The position numbers were made by a program, and so were the translations under genes. From Villigracilis sp900696595 (GTDB lineage Bacteria > Chloroflexota > Anaerolineae > Anaerolineales > Villigracilaceae): DNA of 50,542 nucleotides. The stretch is taken from assembly GCA_030263615.1 (NCBI GenBank), contig SZPH01000016.1, positions 1 through 50,542 of the forward strand, read 5' to 3'. Numbering within the stretch: the first letter of the stretch is position 1; each line of letters begins with the position of its first letter. A model generated the notes under the pieces. The model did no database searches, was not told the origin of the DNA, and was given only the letters and a program-made list of their open reading frames with translations. This document shows, piece after piece, positions 1 to 6,508 of the stretch.

Positions 1-4
1 TGTC

Positions 5-76
5 GGACGCAGATGAACGCGGATTTACGCTGATAAAAGAGCAAAAAATCCGCGTTTTCCGCGCTTGTCCGCGTCC
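5..76. repeat. Imperfect palindromic repeat with 10-base periodicity
   Basis: The left part is built of ten-base units of the kind ACGCAGATGA / ACGCGGATTT / ACGCTGATAA. The right part (about 46-76) is the approximate reverse complement and ends TCCGCGTCC, so the whole can fold into a long hairpin. A related copy lies at 24481-24572. No coding frame is credible here. Confidence 0.6.
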
Positions 77-101
77 AAAATAATTTCCGATAAAGTCTAG
101 C

Positions 102-186
102 GTCTGAAAACCCATGTCATTATCATTTCGAGCGCGAGCGAGAAATCTTTTCCCCGCTCCGTTCGTCGAAAAGACGGTTTTCAGAC
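102..186. repeat. 85-bp element with 11-bp terminal inverted repeats
   Basis: GTCTGAAAACC (102-112) and GGTTTTCAGAC (176-186) are perfect inverted repeats flanking a non-coding 63-bp core that contains a TCGAGCGCGAGCGAGAAATC-like REP word. Size and ends resemble a miniature inverted-repeat element. No target duplication is obvious. Confidence 0.6.
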
Positions 187-231
187 ACTTCCTAAGACCA
201 CCCCGCCCTTCCGAGCCATTCGTGAACCCGC

Positions 232-405
232 TTACCCTTCCAAACCGACAATGCGATCAAAGATCAGCATGGCGCAATTGGCGCAGGCGGTTTTGACGGC
301 TTGCCAATTTTGCCAGCCAACCAGCGCCGCTCCCGGCAAAATACGCTGAAGACGGGCGGCCGCAGCGAGTACTTTTTCCCAATCAGGAAAGGAGTCGTTC
401 GGCAT
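232..405 (-). pseudogene. Remnant of an AbiEii/AbiGii-type nucleotidyltransferase gene
   Basis: A 57-codon frame opens with ATG at 405 inside the end of the upstream gene. It begins MPNDSFPDWEKV and continues to ILPGAALVG, which from memory matches the start of nucleotidyltransferase-fold proteins (AbiEii family) that follow a small partner gene. After ALVG the similarity stops: the expected second Gly and the DxD catalytic region are missing, and the frame ends at TAA (232-234). I read it as a 3' truncation, perhaps caused by the repeat element at 102-186 or a deletion next to it. The identification rests on recognising about 30 residues; a chance similarity or a novel short protein remains possible. 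Confidence 0.45.
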
Positions 406-604
406 ACTGTTTCCAGAAATGGTAGCGTTGAGCGTAAGGGTCGGCGATGTGCGGTTGACAGACGCGCAACACCTTTTCCAGAGTTGCGCGATCCGATAAC
501 GCCGCCCGGCGCAGAGCCGCCCAATCCCGCCGTTTGCCGCGGGCGATCACATCGTCAATGGCGGCCAGTGTGAACCGCTGGTGAGTGAGATGGCGATGCA
601 ACAT
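383..604 (-). CDS. Small helical protein, probable partner of the truncated nucleotidyltransferase
   Basis: This 73-residue protein starts MLHRHLTHQRFTLAAIDDVI and is rich in Arg, Ala and Leu, with no signal peptide or membrane segment. The ATG at 604 is preferred over an upstream in-frame GTG because TATAAT (611-616) lies six bases before it, which would give a leaderless mRNA. The stop TGA overlaps the start of the nucleotidyltransferase-like remnant (ATG at 405 lies inside it), a coupling typical of two-gene toxin-antitoxin or DNA-binding/nucleotidyltransferase modules. I recognise it as the small protein that commonly precedes such nucleotidyltransferases in Chloroflexota and Actinobacteria, but its biochemical role is not known to me. 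With the partner truncated, the module is probably inactive. Confidence 0.6.
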   Translation of the reverse strand: MLHRHLTHQRFTLAAIDDVIARGKRRDWAALRRAALSDRATLEKVLRVCQPHIADPYAQRYHFWKQYAERLLS

Positions 605-610
605 GCCTCG

Positions 611-616
611 ATTATA
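611..616 (-). promoter_or_regulatory. -10 box for a leaderless gene
   Basis: TATAAT on the minus strand is followed by six bases (CGAGGC) and then the ATG at 604. Transcription would begin at or next to the start codon. A GC-rich hairpin (632-649, arms GCGGGG/CCCCGC) lies just upstream. Confidence 0.55.
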
Positions 617-701
617 CACTTCCGCGGCATGGCGGGGGTTGATCCCCGCGAAACTGCCTATGAATTATCAAACACTCGTTACCTGTTACTTGCCCCTGCG
701 T

Positions 702-2585
702 CTAATCCGTCGCCACTGCATCACGCCTCATCACAACCGAATCCGCGGTCGCGTTCTCGCGCTCGTTTTCATCTTCATCCGCCGCGCCGTACTGCGCCTC
801 CCGCTCATGCCGGAACTGCTGGGTGTACAGGCTGTGATAATGCCCGCGCAACTTCAACAACCCGGCGTGCGATCCCTGCTCCGCGATGCGCCCGTCCGCG
901 ATGACCAGAATGCGGTCCGCGCGGCGGATGGTCGAGAGGCGATGCGCGATCACAAAGGATGTGCGTCCGCGCATCAAGGCTTCCATCCCTTTTTGAATCA
1001 ACGCCTCGGTCAGCGTGTCCACGCTGGAGGTCGCCTCGTCCATGATGAAGAGTTCGGGGCGGGCCAGCGCCGCGCGCGCCAGCGAGATCAACTGCTTCTG
1101 CCCGACGGACAAAAGGTTGCCGCCCTCGCCCACGTTCTGGTCATAGCCCTTCTCCAGCGTCATGATGAAATCATGCGCCCCGGCGATTTTCGCCGCCTGC
1201 TCCACCTCCGCGTCCGTCGCGCCCAGCCTGCCATAGCGGATGTTCTCGCGGGCCGTCCCCGAAAACAGATGCGGCGTCTGCAACACAATGCCGATCTTGT
1301 TATGGATCGACTCGAGCGTGTATTCCGTATAATCGCGCCCGTTGATTTTTATCGCGCCGTTTTGCGGCTCATAGAATCGGCACAGCAGATTCACAATGGT
1401 GGATTTTCCGCCCCCGGTCGGGCCGACGAGCGCGATCATCTCGCCGGGATTCACCTTCAGCGTGAAGTCGGTCAGCACGGGCTTGCGGTCTTCGTAGAAA
1501 AAATCCACATGCTCGAATTCGATCTCGCCCAGCAGAGTCTGCGCCTCCACTGCGCCGGTTCGGTCGTGGACCTCGGGCTTTGTGTCCGCCAGTTTGAAGA
1601 TTCTCTCCGCCGAAGCGATGGAGTGTTGCGTCTCGGCATAGACGCGCGCCAGGTCCTGCACGGGCCACATCATAAAGGTCAGATACGAGACGAAGGCTTG
1701 AATCCCGCCGATGGTGATGAATCCCGTTTCGATCTGAACGCCGCCGTACCAGACGATGGCTCCCAGCGCGAAGGCGGCGATGATCTGCACCGTGGGCAGG
1801 AAGAGCGCCGAAAGCCACGCCGCGCGGTAGGATGCGCGGTACATCGTGCCGGTCAGCGTCTGAAATTCGAGCAGGTTGGCGTCCTCGCGCCCCAGCGCTT
1901 TGACCACGCGCACGCCCTGAATGTTCTCGTTGTACGCGCCGGTGATCTTCGAGTTCGTGCGCCGCGTGATGCGAAACTCCGAGAGGATGTACTTCTGGAA
2001 TTTGACTGCCACGAAGACCATCATCGGGATGATGACCGAGACGATCAGCGCCAGCCGCCAGTTGATGATCGCCATGAAGGTCAGCGACGTAATGATGTTC
2101 ATCAGCGCCCAGACGCTGTCCACGATGCCCCAGGTGACCAGTTCGGAGACGCGCCCCGTGTCCGAGGTGACGCGCGCGATCAGGCGTCCCACCGCGTTCT
2201 GGGCGTAATATGAGAGCGATAAATTCTGCAGGTGATTGAAGAGCAGTTTCCGCAGGTCGTATTGCACGCGCTCGCCCAACACCCCGGCGAGATAAATGAA
2301 TATGAACACGAACGCGGACTGCAACAACAGGAACGCGCCGTACACCCACGCAATGCGGACGATGTAATCCATATCGCTAAGTTGAATGCCCCTGTCCACG
2401 ATTTCCTTGTTCAGGTAGGTGAAGTAGGCGTCCAGCGCCGAGACCAGCCCGATGGCGATCAGAAAGGCGGCGACCCACCTCCAATGCGGCTTGATAATTC
2501 CCAGGATCCGCCAGAACACCGGCGCGGTCAGGTTTGATGTATGTTCTTCTTCTTCGAGTTCGAAGAGGTCTGTATTTTCAGACAT
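702..2585 (-). CDS. ABC exporter subunit (permease-ATPase half-transporter, canonical Walker B)
   Basis: This 627-residue half-transporter has an N-terminal six-helix membrane domain (about residues 20-330) followed by a nucleotide-binding domain. Motifs are Walker A GPTGGGKST near residue 390, signature LLSVGQKQ near 490, Walker B FIMDEATSSVD near 511 with the catalytic Glu present, and H-loop VIAHRLST. The signature is LSVGQ rather than LSGGQ. In heterodimeric exporters (TM287/288, BmrCD, LmrCD) one composite ATP site is degenerate, built from the altered signature of one subunit and the Asp-for-Glu Walker B of the other. The partner encoded at 3098-4954 has exactly that Asp, so the two genes form such a pair. 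The start has a good ribosome site (GGAGAA). Substrates cannot be read from sequence; multidrug export or lipid export are both possible. Confidence 0.9.
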   Translation of the reverse strand: MSENTDLFELEEEEHTSNLTAPVFWRILGIIKPHWRWVAAFLIAIGLVSALDAYFTYLNKEIVDRGIQLSDMDYIVRIAWVYGAFLLLQSAFVFIFIYLAGVLGERVQYDLRKLLFNHLQNLSLSYYAQNAVGRLIARVTSDTGRVSELVTWGIVDSVWALMNIITSLTFMAIINWRLALIVSVIIPMMVFVAVKFQKYILSEFRITRRTNSKITGAYNENIQGVRVVKALGREDANLLEFQTLTGTMYRASYRAAWLSALFLPTVQIIAAFALGAIVWYGGVQIETGFITIGGIQAFVSYLTFMMWPVQDLARVYAETQHSIASAERIFKLADTKPEVHDRTGAVEAQTLLGEIEFEHVDFFYEDRKPVLTDFTLKVNPGEMIALVGPTGGGKSTIVNLLCRFYEPQNGAIKINGRDYTEYTLESIHNKIGIVLQTPHLFSGTARENIRYGRLGATDAEVEQAAKIAGAHDFIMTLEKGYDQNVGEGGNLLSVGQKQLISLARAALARPELFIMDEATSSVDTLTEALIQKGMEALMRGRTSFVIAHRLSTIRRADRILVIADGRIAEQGSHAGLLKLRGHYHSLYTQQFRHEREAQYGAADEDENERENATADSVVMRRDAVATD

Positions 2586-2611
2586 GGGTTATTCTCCGAA
2601 CGGGCAAGGGT

Positions 2612-2689
2612 GAATGATGAGGGATGAAGGATGAATATTTCAGGTCGTTCATCCTTCATCATTCCTCCTTCATCCTTATATCTTGCCCA
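2612..2689. repeat. Inverted pair of degenerate heptamer arrays
   Basis: Seven-base units TGAATGA, TGAGGGA, TGAAGGA, TGAATAT are followed, after about 15 bp, by the opposite-strand version TTCATCC, TTCATCA, TTCCTCC, TTCATCC. The two arms can pair. The array fills the gap between an exporter subunit and the four-helix-bundle gene and reaches into the latter's last codons. Confidence 0.75.
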
Positions 2690-3047
2690 TTCTTTTCTTG
2701 ATTTTTGTGACAATCGTTGTAAATATTGCAATCAGTTCGTTGGTTTCCTTGATAAGCGGTCCAACTTTTTGAGCGGACACGATCCCGGCGCGGACGAGAA
2801 GGTCAAGCCAGTAATCGGTTTCGTCCAGTTCCTGCAAGACAGACCCAAACTTGTTGACCATATCCGGGTCGGATTTTGCGCGATGTCCTTCCCGGTAATT
2901 CGCTCCGATGGATGTGCCGGAGCGCAGGACTTGTTTGCCCAACACCTGCGCCTCGGTCGTCTTGGGCAGGCTCGAATAAAGGCGGACAATTCTTAGCGCA
3001 AATTCGCTGGTTCTGCTTCGCAAGTCTTGAGGAGTTTCTGCGCTCAT
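2676..3047 (-). CDS. Four-helix-bundle protein (23S rRNA intervening-sequence protein family)
   Basis: A 123-residue protein with the family's typical core: EFALRIVRLYSSLPKTTEAQ, then QVLRSGTSIGANYREG, then LQELDETDYWLDLLVRAGIV. These match the TIGR02436-type four-helix-bundle family, first noticed in rRNA intervening sequences but found widely as free-standing genes. No enzymatic residues are known for the family, and its role is unclear. It sits between the two exporter subunits in the same direction, so it is probably co-transcribed. Heptamer arrays flank it on both sides, which suggests insertion as a small cassette into an exporter operon whose subunit genes are usually adjacent. The last codons (KKRMGKI) run into the downstream array. 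Confidence 0.88.
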   Translation of the reverse strand: MSAETPQDLRSRTSEFALRIVRLYSSLPKTTEAQVLGKQVLRSGTSIGANYREGHRAKSDPDMVNKFGSVLQELDETDYWLDLLVRAGIVSAQKVGPLIKETNELIAIFTTIVTKIKKRMGKI

Positions 3048-3084
3048 CTTATCTGCTCCAATCCATTCTCAGTCAATTTTGCTC

Positions 3085-3142
3085 TTCCATTCATCCTTCA
3101 CCATTCATCCTTCATCCTTGCTCTTTCATCCTTCATCATTAT
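3085..3142. repeat. Degenerate heptamer array overlapping the end of an ABC gene
   Basis: Units TTCATCC, TTCACCA, TTCATCC, TTCATCC, TTGCTCT, TTCATCC, TTCATCA are in strict 7-base register. On the minus strand they encode the last residues of the neighbouring exporter subunit (MMKDERARMKDEW), so the array has extended or replaced the natural C terminus. Confidence 0.75.
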
Positions 3143-4954
3143 TTCTCTTTCCAGTTCCTCGTCAATCCGCGTCTGAATGTCATACACTCTTCGGTACATG
3201 CTTCCGATTTGCGTAACCAGTTCCTCGTGCGTTCCGTGCTGCACAACCTGACCTTTATCCAGCACAAGAATCAGGTCCGCCTTCATCACCGACTGGATGC
3301 GATGCGCGATGATGAAAGTCGTGCGGTTTTGCATCAGGTCGTCCAGCGCCTGGCGGATGGCGGCTTCGGTCTCGGTGTCCACCGCCGAAGTCGAGTCGTC
3401 GAGGATGAGGATCTTCGGGTTCTTGAGGATCGTCCGCGCGATGGTGACGCGCTGTTTCTGCCCGCCGGAGAGCGTCACGCCCTTCTCGCCGACGATGGTG
3501 TTGTATCCGTCCGGGAAGGCGGCAATCACGTCATGGACGGCGGCGGCTTTCGCGGCGGATTCGATCTCGTCCTGCGTCACACTGCGCCCCACGCCGTACA
3601 AAATATTCTCGCGGATCGAACGGCTGAACAAAAACGGCTCCTGTTGCACGATGCCGATCTGTTCGCGCAGATACTTGCGCGGGTAATCCCGCAGATCCGC
3701 GCCGTCGAGCAAAATTTCGCCGTCGGTGAAATCGTGGAAGCGCGGCAATAAATTCACCAGCGAAGTTTTCCCCGAACCGGTCGAGCCGAGCAGGGCAATG
3801 GATTGCCCCGGTTCGACGCGGAACGAGACATCCTTGATGACGTGCTTCGTCCCGTCCGAATAAATAAACGAGACGTTCTTGAATTCGATCTCGCCTCTCA
3901 CCGGACCCTGCGGCTGGATTTTGCCTTCGTCGAGGTCTTCGCGCGCCTGTTTGGCGACGTCCATCAAACGCTGATACGAAACCATGCCGGACGAAGCCTG
4001 AACGATCACGCGTCCCAAATTGCGGATGGGGAAGATCAGCCAGACAAGCAAGCCGGTATACGCCACAAAATCGCCGACTCGAATCTCCCCGTTGAGCGTC
4101 ATGAACGCGGCGAAGACAAACCCAAACAGCATCTGCCCGCCGAGGACGATGTCCGAGAGGGGCCAGAACAGCGAGTGCATCAGAAGCAGAAACTTGCCCT
4201 TGACGTATTTCAGCCAGTTGTCCTTTTCAAACTTCTGCATCTCGTAATCCTGCCGCGCAAAGGCTTTCACCACGCGCACGCCGGTCAGGTTTTCCTGGAG
4301 CGTCGTCGAAAGCACGGCTTCCTGCGCCTGATAATCCTCGTAGGCTTTGGTCACGCGCTTGAAGAACCACAGCGAGACCCACAGGATGAGCGGGATGGTC
4401 ACGACCGAAATCCAGCCGAGTTTGACGTTGATGTACAGGATCGCCGCCCAGTTGACGAAAAAGATCAGGGCGATTCGTCCCACGCCGATGGCTTGTTCCG
4501 AAAAGAAGCGGCGCAGAGAGTCCACGTCCGAGGTGACGCGCTCGATCAAATCTCCCGTCGGCGTTGCGCTGTGATAGGAAAAACTCAGACGCTGGATGTG
4601 GTCAAAGAGGAAGTCGCGTAATCGGCGGGTGATGCCTTCGGCGGTGTAGGCGGCAAGCCGTCCCGAAAGAAATGAGCCGCCGCCCTCGATCAGGGCGAGT
4701 CCGATGAATCCCAATCCGATCCACATGTAGGTTCCGGTCATCGTCGCCCCGATCATTTTTCCCTGCTCCAGAACGTCGTTGGCGAAGAAGCGCAAAAGCA
4801 GGTACACGGATGTTTTGGCGAGCGCCGAAATGGCGAGTGTGATCGTGGCGAGGATGTACGAGGCGCGGAAGTCCGTCATCATGCGCCAGATGCCGGCCAG
4901 GCGGTTTTTGTGAATGGCGTTGCGAAAGTCGAAGGTTTGTGCGTTGTTGGTCAT
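3098..4954 (-). CDS. ABC exporter subunit (permease-ATPase half-transporter, degenerate Walker B)
   Basis: This 618-residue half-transporter starts MTNNAQTFDFRNAIHKN. The ATG at 4954 follows a clear ribosome site (GGAGAA). A longer frame back to 5095 only translates a palindromic repeat and is rejected. The membrane domain spans about residues 25-320. The ATPase domain has Walker A LLGSTGSGKTS, a canonical LSGGQKQ signature and Walker B ILILDDSTSAVD, in which the catalytic Glu is Asp, plus H-loop IIAHRIQ. Asp at this position with an intact signature is the pattern of the degenerate-site subunit (TM287, BmrC) in heterodimeric exporters. Its partner is at 702-2585. The C-terminal residues come from a heptamer repeat. 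Upstream lie a leader ORF and a terminator that probably control expression by attenuation. Confidence 0.9.
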   Translation of the reverse strand: MTNNAQTFDFRNAIHKNRLAGIWRMMTDFRASYILATITLAISALAKTSVYLLLRFFANDVLEQGKMIGATMTGTYMWIGLGFIGLALIEGGGSFLSGRLAAYTAEGITRRLRDFLFDHIQRLSFSYHSATPTGDLIERVTSDVDSLRRFFSEQAIGVGRIALIFFVNWAAILYINVKLGWISVVTIPLILWVSLWFFKRVTKAYEDYQAQEAVLSTTLQENLTGVRVVKAFARQDYEMQKFEKDNWLKYVKGKFLLLMHSLFWPLSDIVLGGQMLFGFVFAAFMTLNGEIRVGDFVAYTGLLVWLIFPIRNLGRVIVQASSGMVSYQRLMDVAKQAREDLDEGKIQPQGPVRGEIEFKNVSFIYSDGTKHVIKDVSFRVEPGQSIALLGSTGSGKTSLVNLLPRFHDFTDGEILLDGADLRDYPRKYLREQIGIVQQEPFLFSRSIRENILYGVGRSVTQDEIESAAKAAAVHDVIAAFPDGYNTIVGEKGVTLSGGQKQRVTIARTILKNPKILILDDSTSAVDTETEAAIRQALDDLMQNRTTFIIAHRIQSVMKADLILVLDKGQVVQHGTHEELVTQIGSMYRRVYDIQTRIDEELEREIMMKDERARMKDEW

Positions 4955-4970
4955 GGCGATTTCTCCGTAT

Positions 4971-5053
4971 GTCGTTGCGAGGAGGGTGTTCTTCCCGACG
5001 AAGCAACCTCCCAGGTACGAGGAGATTGCTTCGGGCTCCGCCCTCGCAATGAC
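4971..5053. repeat. Nested palindromic (REP-like) repeat in the exporter 5' UTR
   Basis: Outer arms GTCGTTGCGAGG and CCTCGCAATGAC enclose inner arms CGAAGCAACCTCC and GGAGATTGCTTCG, each pair with one mismatch. This is the well-known intergenic palindrome type with the word ATTGCGAGG...GAAGCAATC. It lies between the attenuator terminator and the exporter ribosome site and may add a hairpin to the mRNA. Confidence 0.7.
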
Positions 5054-5060
5054 ATGGGTA

Positions 5061-5092
5061 AACAAAAAGGCTGCGGCGCGTGCGCCACAGCC
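5061..5092 (-). terminator. Intrinsic terminator in the exporter leader (attenuator segments 3:4)
   Basis: On the minus strand GGCTGTGGCG, a CAC loop and GCGCCGCAGCC form a GC-rich stem (5092-5069), immediately followed by TTTTTG (5068-5063). It lies 28 bases after the stop codon of the leader ORF and about 110 bases before the exporter start, so it would abort the transcript before the structural genes. The 5' arm GGCGCAC (5086-5080) is perfectly complementary to GTGCGCC inside the leader ORF. Confidence 0.8.
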
Positions 5093-5119
5093 CAATAAAA
5101 CAAAGGAACTGAAAGAGAC

Positions 5120-5200
5120 CTAGATTCGGTCAATAGGCGCACTCCGAGAAGGCAATTTGCCGTCTGCATCAGGAAGAATATAGAAGATTGTGACGTTCAT
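5120..5200 (-). CDS. 26-residue leader peptide upstream of the ABC exporter
   Basis: ATG at 5200 is preceded at ten bases by AAAGGAG (centred on 5211-5214). The frame runs 26 codons (begins MNVTIFYILPDADGK, ends APIDRI) to TAG at 5120-5122. It has no resemblance to a functional protein that I know. Its position explains it: a terminator follows at 5061-5092, and codons 20-22 carry GTGCGCC, which can pair with the terminator 5' arm. The spacer after the ribosome site (minus GCGCGCTCT, 5211-5203) can instead pair with GGAGTGCGC in codons 19-22. This is the layout of a ribosome-sensing attenuator such as bmrB of B. subtilis. The coding frame is short, so its translation is inferred from the strong ribosome site and context. 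Confidence 0.65.
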   Translation of the reverse strand: MNVTIFYILPDADGKLPSRSAPIDRI

Positions 5201-5232
5201 CAAGAGCGCGCTCCTTTCTTTTGGATTTATAC

Positions 5233-5250
5233 GGCAAAATTTATTTTGCC
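5233..5250. repeat. Short hairpin with TTTA loop
   Basis: GGCAAAA-TTTA-TTTTGCC, a 7-bp perfect stem with a TTTA loop on the plus strand. The same word occurs in the 50-bp tandem repeat at 21182-21281. It would lie at the very 5' end of the exporter leader RNA. Confidence 0.7.
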
Positions 5251-5261
5251 ATACGGTCATG

Positions 5262-5291
5262 AGTTTACACCCGCGGAAGGATTCGTGTCAA
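5262..5291 (-). promoter_or_regulatory. Candidate promoter for the leader-exporter operon
   Basis: TTGACA (minus, 5291-5286), an 18-base spacer and TAAACT (5267-5262). It begins four bases after the stop codon of the GntR-type regulator. Predicted transcription would start near 5255, giving a terminated RNA of roughly 195 bases. The -10 is only a 4/6 match. Confidence 0.45.
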
Positions 5292-5294
5292 GCG

Positions 5295-6410
5295 TCAGGA
5301 ATTACACCCGCAACTTCTGCGTACGACCAGTTCGCTTTCCAAAACCACGCGCTTCTTTTCGAGGCGTTTCTTCGAGATGAGCCGCATGAGCATGTTGACT
5401 GCTTCGACGCCCATTCGATAGGTGGGCAGGTTGACCGTGGTCAGCGGAGGGTCCATCAGCGCGGCGAGTTCGATGTTGTCCTTGCTGACGACCGCGACAT
5501 CCTGCGGGATTCGTTTTCCACTTTCTTTCAAGGCGCGGACAACGCCAGCCGCCATCAAATCCCCGGAGACAAAGACCGCCTTTGGAGGCTTGTTCAACCC
5601 AAGCAATTGCAAGCCCGCCCGGTAGCCGTCCTCCAAAGAGTAGGCAAGAGTCTGGATGACAGAATCCGGCTCGAGGTCCAGGTTCGAGGCGGTGAGAGCG
5701 CGTTGATATCCCTTGTAGGCGTCGTTGAAGTTATGCCATGTCAGCGGCGCGGTGATGAACGCGATCCGCTTGTGGCCGTGTTCGATCAGGTGGCTTGTTC
5801 CGAGGAAGCCGGCGTTATCGAGATCGAACAGGATCGAGTTCGCCTGAAACTGCGGCGAATCCGCGAAGATGAACGGCGGTCCAGCGGAAAGGACGGCGGG
5901 CGGCTCGTCGAACTTCGACATGGTCGAGGCGGAGACGATGCCGTCCACTTTTTTGGCGATCAACTGCCGGATGGATTGAAGCGTCAACTCTTCGTTATCG
6001 CGCGTGATGCAAACGATGGTCATGTATCCCATGCGGCGCGCGACCTCCTCCACGCCGCTGAGGAAGGGATCGTAGAACGAGTAAATGTTTGGGATGAGAA
6101 CCCCGATCGTGTGGGACGGGGAGGCGGATTCTGCGGAAGCGGCTTTTTTTCCATTGTAAGGCTTGACCCGCGTCCCCCGGCTCGGACGGGTCTCTGCCAG
6201 TCCGTCGTCTTCGAGGGCGTGATACGCCTGCCGGACGGTGTGCATGTGGATGCCGAGTTGGTCGGCGAGGTCGCGGATGGTCGGCAGGCGGTCGCCGGGT
6301 TTGAGTTTGCCGCTGGCGATCAGCCATGTAATCTGCTGCCTGATCTGGGCAAAGATCGGCAGGTTTGACTGGGGGTCAATGTGCAGGGGGAGGGGGGAGG
6401 AAGGGTTCAT
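5295..6410 (-). CDS. GntR-family repressor with LacI-type sugar/ligand-binding domain
   Basis: This 371-residue regulator has two parts. Residues about 10-80 form a GntR winged helix (LPIFAQIRQQITWLIASGKL, GDRLPTIRDLADQLGIH, TVRQAYHALEDDGLAETRPS). From about residue 95 a periplasmic-binding-protein-like domain follows (IGVLIPNIYSFYDPFLSGVE, GIVSASTMSKF, FVSGDLMAAGVVRALKESG). This is the AraR-like architecture, a DNA-binding dimer released by a small ligand such as a sugar. It is divergent from the lipoprotein cluster at 6509, and the intervening 98 bp contain a perfect inverted repeat over the plus-strand promoter, so it probably represses that cluster and perhaps itself. It could also feed transcripts into the downstream exporter leader. 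The ligand is unknown. Confidence 0.88.
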   Translation of the reverse strand: MNPSSPLPLHIDPQSNLPIFAQIRQQITWLIASGKLKPGDRLPTIRDLADQLGIHMHTVRQAYHALEDDGLAETRPSRGTRVKPYNGKKAASAESASPSHTIGVLIPNIYSFYDPFLSGVEEVARRMGYMTIVCITRDNEELTLQSIRQLIAKKVDGIVSASTMSKFDEPPAVLSAGPPFIFADSPQFQANSILFDLDNAGFLGTSHLIEHGHKRIAFITAPLTWHNFNDAYKGYQRALTASNLDLEPDSVIQTLAYSLEDGYRAGLQLLGLNKPPKAVFVSGDLMAAGVVRALKESGKRIPQDVAVVSKDNIELAALMDPPLTTVNLPTYRMGVEAVNMLMRLISKKRLEKKRVVLESELVVRRSCGCNS

Positions 6411-6444
6411 TTCGGATAAATAACATCAGATTTGGGCGGGGGGC

Positions 6445-6482
6445 TTGAAATCACCCTATTTGTTATAGTATAGTATAACAAA
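6445..6482 (+). promoter_or_regulatory. Promoter with overlapping 24-bp palindromic operator
   Basis: TTGAAA (6445-6450), an 18-base spacer and TATAGT (6469-6474) form a plausible promoter for the lipoprotein at 6509. Superimposed on it, TTTGTTATA (6459-6467) and TATAACAAA (6474-6482) are perfect inverted 9-mers separated by GTATAG. The symmetry and the adjacent divergent GntR-type gene suggest a repressor operator. Confidence 0.6.
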
Positions 6483-6508
6483 CATTCTCCGCGCCAAAGG
6501 AGGCGGTT

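Noticed and set aside
585..2213. A 542-codon open frame on the plus strand opposite the ABC exporter gene
   Set aside because: It is antisense to a gene with intact Walker and signature motifs. Its translation is rich in Arg, His and Gln with no domain, as expected of a shadow frame in GC-rich DNA.
4955..5095. N-terminal extension of the exporter subunit back to 5095
   Set aside because: The codons translate a palindromic intergenic repeat, and a clear ribosome site precedes the ATG at 4954.
5190..6368. A 392-codon plus-strand frame opposite the GntR-type regulator
   Set aside because: The minus strand encodes a complete winged-helix and ligand domain; the plus frame shows no recognisable protein.
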